Below the pieces are notes generated by a model. That model was given only the letters and a program-made list of their open reading frames with translations. It had not been told where the DNA came from and searched no databases. Shown here in pieces: positions 60,836 to 64,000 of a stretch of 64,000 bases of DNA. This stretch comes from Paenarthrobacter sp. A20. Lineage in GTDB: Bacteria; Actinomycetota; Actinomycetes; Actinomycetales; Micrococcaceae. A program made the position numbers and the translations under genes. Numbering within the stretch: the stretch's first letter is position 1; each line of letters opens with the position of its first letter. The stretch spans positions 4,278,001 through 4,342,000 of the forward strand of contig NZ_JALJWH010000001.1 in assembly GCF_024168825.1 (NCBI RefSeq), read 5' to 3'.

Positions 60836-61569
60836 GCGAATTCGCTTCAGGCACATTGACGGCGAAGAACATCCATTTGTCCTTCGGCAGCAACCACGTG
60901 TTGCGGGGCATTGACCTGCACGTAGAGAAGGGCACCACGGCTTCCGTGATCGGTCCTTCCGGCTCAGGCAAGTCGACGCTCCTGCGCGTGATGAACCGGC
61001 TCATTGAGCCTGACCAGGGCGACATCCTGCTGGATGGGCGTTCAGTGCTCAAAGACAATCCGGACGAACTGCGCCGCCGCATCGGCATGGTCTTTCAGCA
61101 GTTCAACCTCTTTCCGCACAAGACGGTGGCCGAGAACATTTCGTTGGCACTCCGCAAGCTCCGTGGCATGTCCAAGGAGCAGGCCCGGGAGGAGGCTTTG
61201 GCCCAACTGGACCTGGTGGGCTTGAAGCACAAGGCTGACTCGCGTCCGGCCAACCTTTCAGGTGGCCAACAGCAGCGTGTAGCCATTGCCCGCGCCCTGG
61301 CCATGAAGCCCGAGGTGATGTTCTTCGACGAAGCCACCTCGGCTCTGGACCCGGAACTCGTCAAGGGTGTCCTTGCCCTTATGACAGACCTGGCCCAAGG
61401 CGGCATGACCATGGTGGTAGTGACCCACGAAATGGGTTTCTCCCGCAACGTCTCAGACGTGGTGACCTTCATGGACGCCGGTGTTGTGGTGGAATCCGGA
61501 CCTCCGGAGCAACTGTTCACCAATCCCCAAACGGAACGCCTTCAAGGATTCCTTTCGGACGTCCTCTAG
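60832..61569 (+). CDS. Polar amino-acid ABC transporter ATP-binding protein
   Basis: A 245-residue nucleotide-binding protein of the GlnQ/HisP class. Walker A is [12 protein letters not shown], the Q-loop is [12 protein letters not shown], the signature is [14 protein letters not shown], and Walker B is [14 protein letters not shown]. The ATG at 60832 overlaps the permease stop. A strong terminator follows. Confidence 0.95.
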   Translation: MSEFASGTLTAKNIHLSFGSNHVLRGIDLHVEKGTTASVIGPSGSGKSTLLRVMNRLIEPDQGDILLDGRSVLKDNPDELRRRIGMVFQQFNLFPHKTVAENISLALRKLRGMSKEQAREEALAQLDLVGLKHKADSRPANLSGGQQQRVAIARALAMKPEVMFFDEATSALDPELVKGVLALMTDLAQGGMTMVVVTHEMGFSRNVSDVVTFMDAGVVVESGPPEQLFTNPQTERLQGFLSDVL

Positions 61570-61591
61570 CCAGGGCCAGCAGCAACTGCTC

Positions 61592-61624
61592 AGAACCCCG
61601 CCTTCGCTGCGAAGGCGGGGTTCT
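61592..61624. terminator. Bidirectional terminator
   Basis: A perfect 15-bp stem (agaaccccgccttcg with cgaaggcggggttct) with a 3-base loop separates the amino-acid importer from the convergent glycoside hydrolase gene. Confidence 0.9.
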
Positions 61625-61633
61625 TTGCTGTTC

Positions 61634-62911
61634 TCATTGCCCGGCCTTGACCCGAAGAACCGTCAAAGCCGCGGCATCCACTTTTGCCCGGAACGCGGGA
61701 TCGCTTTGCGCCTTCTTCACCACGGCCTGATGCATTGCTGGAATACTCGCGGGATCAGCGCACACCAGCATGGTTCCGCCTGCGCCAAAGAAGTTCAGGG
61801 CTCGATCCGCATCGGACCAGGCTTCCAGCTGCGCGGCACTGCAAAGGTCATCCGAGAGAACGATGCCTTTGAAGCCCGCATCCGCACGCAGCATGGTGTC
61901 CATGACCGTCGGTGAGAACGGTGCAATGTTGGCAGGATCGATCCGGTCATAGAACGCATTCGATACCATGACCCATTGCGTGCCCGACTTGATGGCTGCG
62001 TGGAACGGCTCCAAGGCAGGATCATCCCGCGTGGTGACGGTGTCCCGGACATCGCTGGTGACGTCCGTGTTGGGAACAACCCTGCCCAAACCGGGAAAGT
62101 GCTTCACTACAGGCGCCACTCCGGCGTCCTTCATGCCATCCGCAAAGGCGTCGCCCAGGACGGAAACGGTGCCGGGTTCGTAGCCGTACTCACGTTGAAA
62201 GTGGCCGATGGGGGCGTTGGACGGCGCGAACTCCGGGCTCGTGACCGTGTCCAGGACCGGCGCGAGATTGACGTTGACGCCAGCGCTGCGCAGCTCCCTG
62301 CCCCATGTTGCAGCATCAGTGCGGAGCTTGGCAGGACCGGAGGATGCCTGCACCAAGGCCGTGGGAATCGTGGAGAATCCAGGGCCCGAAAGAACCTGGA
62401 CGTACCCGCCCTCCTGGTCGGTGGCCACGTAGAGGGGTATGCCGCCGGTGGTGGCGGCCGAGACCGTTCCCGTCAACGCAGACACAACGCCGGCAGTAGC
62501 GGCAGAGCCTGCTTTGCTGCGCCCACTTAGGTAGACGTTGCCCGCGTGATACTGCTTCAACGCTTGCATGGTTCCTGGCTCGGCGCCGGTGGCCTTGGCC
62601 GCCACCATAAACAACTGGCCCACGCGCTGCTCAAGGCTTAACGCAGCCAGCTGTTGCTCGGCCACAGTGGGAGAGGTGGTGGCCGGCGCGGCAGAGGGCG
62701 AAGGAACCGTTGTCGGCTTCGTTGGCACCGCTGACGCGGTGCTGGGCTTCGGGGTGCCTGACGGCGTGGAAGGAGAGGCCGACGGCGTCCCTTCCGTTGT
62801 GGTTTGGGCGGTGCTTCCGCTGCCGGTTGAGCAACCCGACGCCATGGCGAGGATAGCTCCAGCCGCCGCGATGCTCACACCGAGGGATGCAATTGTCTGG
62901 ATCTTGCGCAT
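61634..62911 (-). CDS. Glycoside hydrolase family 3 lipoprotein (beta-N-acetylhexosaminidase-like)
   Basis: A 425-residue lipoprotein. The signal peptide ends in SGC (Cys near residue 27), followed by a Thr/Ser/Pro-rich linker to about residue 85. The GH3 barrel contains the KHFPGLGRVVPNTDVTSD region and the likely nucleophile Asp in KGIVLSDDLCSAAQ, consistent with NagZ-like enzymes that cleave beta-linked N-acetylglucosamine in cell-wall recycling. The ATG at 62911 is natural. A signal peptide is unusual compared with the cytoplasmic NagZ of Gram-negatives but common in Gram-positives. Confidence 0.9.
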   Translation of the reverse strand: MRKIQTIASLGVSIAAAGAILAMASGCSTGSGSTAQTTTEGTPSASPSTPSGTPKPSTASAVPTKPTTVPSPSAAPATTSPTVAEQQLAALSLEQRVGQLFMVAAKATGAEPGTMQALKQYHAGNVYLSGRSKAGSAATAGVVSALTGTVSAATTGGIPLYVATDQEGGYVQVLSGPGFSTIPTALVQASSGPAKLRTDAATWGRELRSAGVNVNLAPVLDTVTSPEFAPSNAPIGHFQREYGYEPGTVSVLGDAFADGMKDAGVAPVVKHFPGLGRVVPNTDVTSDVRDTVTTRDDPALEPFHAAIKSGTQWVMVSNAFYDRIDPANIAPFSPTVMDTMLRADAGFKGIVLSDDLCSAAQLEAWSDADRALNFFGAGGTMLVCADPASIPAMHQAVVKKAQSDPAFRAKVDAAALTVLRVKAGQ

Positions 62912-62975
62912 GGTAAACCGTTAGTTCGTTGGGGTTGGGTTTCCATCTACGAGCCTACCCCGTAGGGACACCACC

Positions 62976-63014
62976 ATGCCCCGGGCAGCTGCTGCGCGCA
63001 GTCGCCCGGGGCAT
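62976..63014 (-). terminator. Terminator of hemL
   Basis: An 11-bp perfect stem (atgccccgggc with gcccggggcat) with an inner GC-rich loop lies nine bases after the hemL stop. Confidence 0.7.
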
Positions 63015-63022
63015 CAGCATGA

Positions 63023-64000
63023 TCAGGCGGACGCGGCAGCCGCAGCTTTTGCAGCCGCCGGCAAGGCATCCACAATGCGGTTCATCGCGGCGTCGTCGTG
63101 GGCCGCTGACAGGAACCAGGCCTCGAAGACGGACGGCGGAAGGTAGACCCCGGAGTCCAACATGGAGTGGAAGAACGGCGCATAGCGGAACGTCTCCTGG
63201 CCCTGCGCATCGGCGTAGTTGTGGACGCCGTGGGCCGAAGTGCCGAACGCAACGGAGAACAGGTTTCCGGCCCTCTGGATGGAGTGGTCCACTCCTGCAG
63301 CGTCCAGGGCTGACGACAGCGCCGCCGAGAGTTCCAGGGAACGGGCATCCACAAACGCATAGACCTCGGGGGTGGCGTTTGTCAGCGTTGCTACTCCGGC
63401 GGCCATGGCAACAGGATTCCCGGACAGTGTGCCTGCCTGGTAGACCGGGCCTACGGGAGCGAGGTAATCCATGACGTCGGCACGGCCGCCAAGTGCCGCC
63501 GTCGGCATTCCGCCGCCGATGACCTTGCCGAAGGTCAGCAGATCCGGCGCCCAGCCTTCCTGGCGGCCCGTCAGCCCCCAGTAGCCGGCGTAGCCTGTGC
63601 GGAATCCCGTGAGGACTTCGTCAAGGATGAGAAGCGCACCGTGTTCCTTGGTGATGCGGGACAGCCCTGCGTTGAAGCCCTCCCCCGGGGTGACAACGCC
63701 CATGTTGGCCGGAGCCGCCTCGGTAATCACAGCGGCGATGTTGCTCCCGTGCGTCGCGAAGGCGGCCTCGACGGCGTCGAGGTCGTTGTAGGGCAGCACC
63801 AAAGTTTCAGCTGCCGTAGCTTCCGTGACGCCGGCCGAGCCCGGCAATGCCAGCGTGGCGACGCCGGAGCCTGCGGCGGCAAGCAGCCCATCCAGGTGGC
63901 CGTGGTAGCAGCCAGCGAACTTGATGATCAGGTTGCGTCCGGTAAAGCCGCGCGCAAGGCGGACCGCAGTCATGGTCGCTTCTGTGCCAGTGGACACCAT
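63023..64000 (-). CDS. hemL: Glutamate-1-semialdehyde 2,1-aminomutase, C-terminal part (cut by window edge)
   Basis: The 325 residues present are the C-terminal three quarters of this PLP enzyme, which makes 5-aminolevulinate in the C5 haem pathway. The PLP lysine lies in [12 protein letters not shown], and the upstream aspartate region is [35 protein letters not shown] near the edge matches the expected substrate-binding stretch. The first 100 or so residues lie beyond base 64000, so no start codon is in view. Confidence 0.93.
   Translation of the reverse strand: MVSTGTEATMTAVRLARGFTGRNLIIKFAGCYHGHLDGLLAAAGSGVATLALPGSAGVTEATAAETLVLPYNDLDAVEAAFATHGSNIAAVITEAAPANMGVVTPGEGFNAGLSRITKEHGALLILDEVLTGFRTGYAGYWGLTGRQEGWAPDLLTFGKVIGGGMPTAALGGRADVMDYLAPVGPVYQAGTLSGNPVAMAAGVATLTNATPEVYAFVDARSLELSAALSSALDAAGVDHSIQRAGNLFSVAFGTSAHGVHNYADAQGQETFRYAPFFHSMLDSGVYLPPSVFEAWFLSAAHDDAAMNRIVDALPAAAKAAAAASA

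Noticed and set aside
1..64000. Search for CRISPR arrays, insertion sequences, prophage genes and rRNA
   Set aside because: No regularly spaced repeats, transposase or integrase motifs, phage structural genes or rRNA signatures were found. The only repeats are the 18-bp coding repeat and the duplicated tRNA units.

Overview
The window looks like a chromosomal segment of a high-GC actinobacterium of the Micrococcaceae, most likely Arthrobacter or Paenarthrobacter. The evidence is the dense GC-rich coding with many GTG and TTG starts, an MtrAB two-component system, an AdnAB helicase-nuclease in place of RecBCD, a UvrD2 helicase with a tetracysteine-HRDC tail, a SigK/RskA pair, and several gene orders that I recall from mycobacteria. 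This is an assignment by gene content and order, not by a database search. I see no insertion sequence, prophage, CRISPR array, rRNA or replication origin. The only RNA genes found are two initiator tRNAs.

Layout. 1-1394 (minus): mtrB (cut by the left edge) and mtrA. 1618-7953 (plus): a tightly overlapping operon with a repeat-bearing membrane protein, DUF4129, DUF4350, a MoxR AAA+ ATPase, a DUF58 protein and a DUF4166 protein. 7999-9426 (minus): chorismate mutase and a MetE-like protein with no cysteines. 9576-10232 (plus): an F420/NADP-oxidoreductase-like dinucleotide-binding protein. 10305-15873 (minus): a complete di/oligopeptide ABC importer. 16120-18615: a caspase-fold peptidase facing a cytoplasmic thermolysin-like HEXXH protein, the most unusual pair here. 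18712-23939: mnmA, a FAD oxidoreductase, a cysteine desulfurase, a cysteine-bearing winged-helix regulator and a lipoprotein. 23999-26523: a lipid kinase, a J-domain/NERD-like fusion and trmL. 26712-28152: sigK-rskA. 28232-32808 (minus): gluconate permease and kinase, a PIG-L deacetylase, etfA and etfB. 33059-38046: HtrA-type protease facing a TPM-domain protein and PspA, an envelope-stress group. 38140-39443: a GntR regulator and two tandem initiator tRNA units.

39581-58782 is a conserved actinobacterial block: UPF0182, a PDZ-Lon protease, a DUF2342 putative hydrolase, a YgjP-type peptidase, uvrD2, nudC, a phosphotransferase-like protein, adnB, adnA, an alkyltransferase-like protein and a DEDDh exonuclease. 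It combines DNA repair with nucleotide and membrane quality control. 59108-61569 is a polar amino-acid ABC importer. 61634-62911 is a family 3 glycoside hydrolase lipoprotein. 63023-64000 is hemL, cut by the right edge.

Functionally the window is mostly core and housekeeping: signalling, import, Fe-S and tRNA thiolation, electron transfer, envelope stress and double-strand-break repair. The caspase/metallopeptidase pair, the J-domain/NERD-like fusion, the zinc-less MetE-like protein and the phosphotransferase with an altered metal-binding Asp are the least explained genes.
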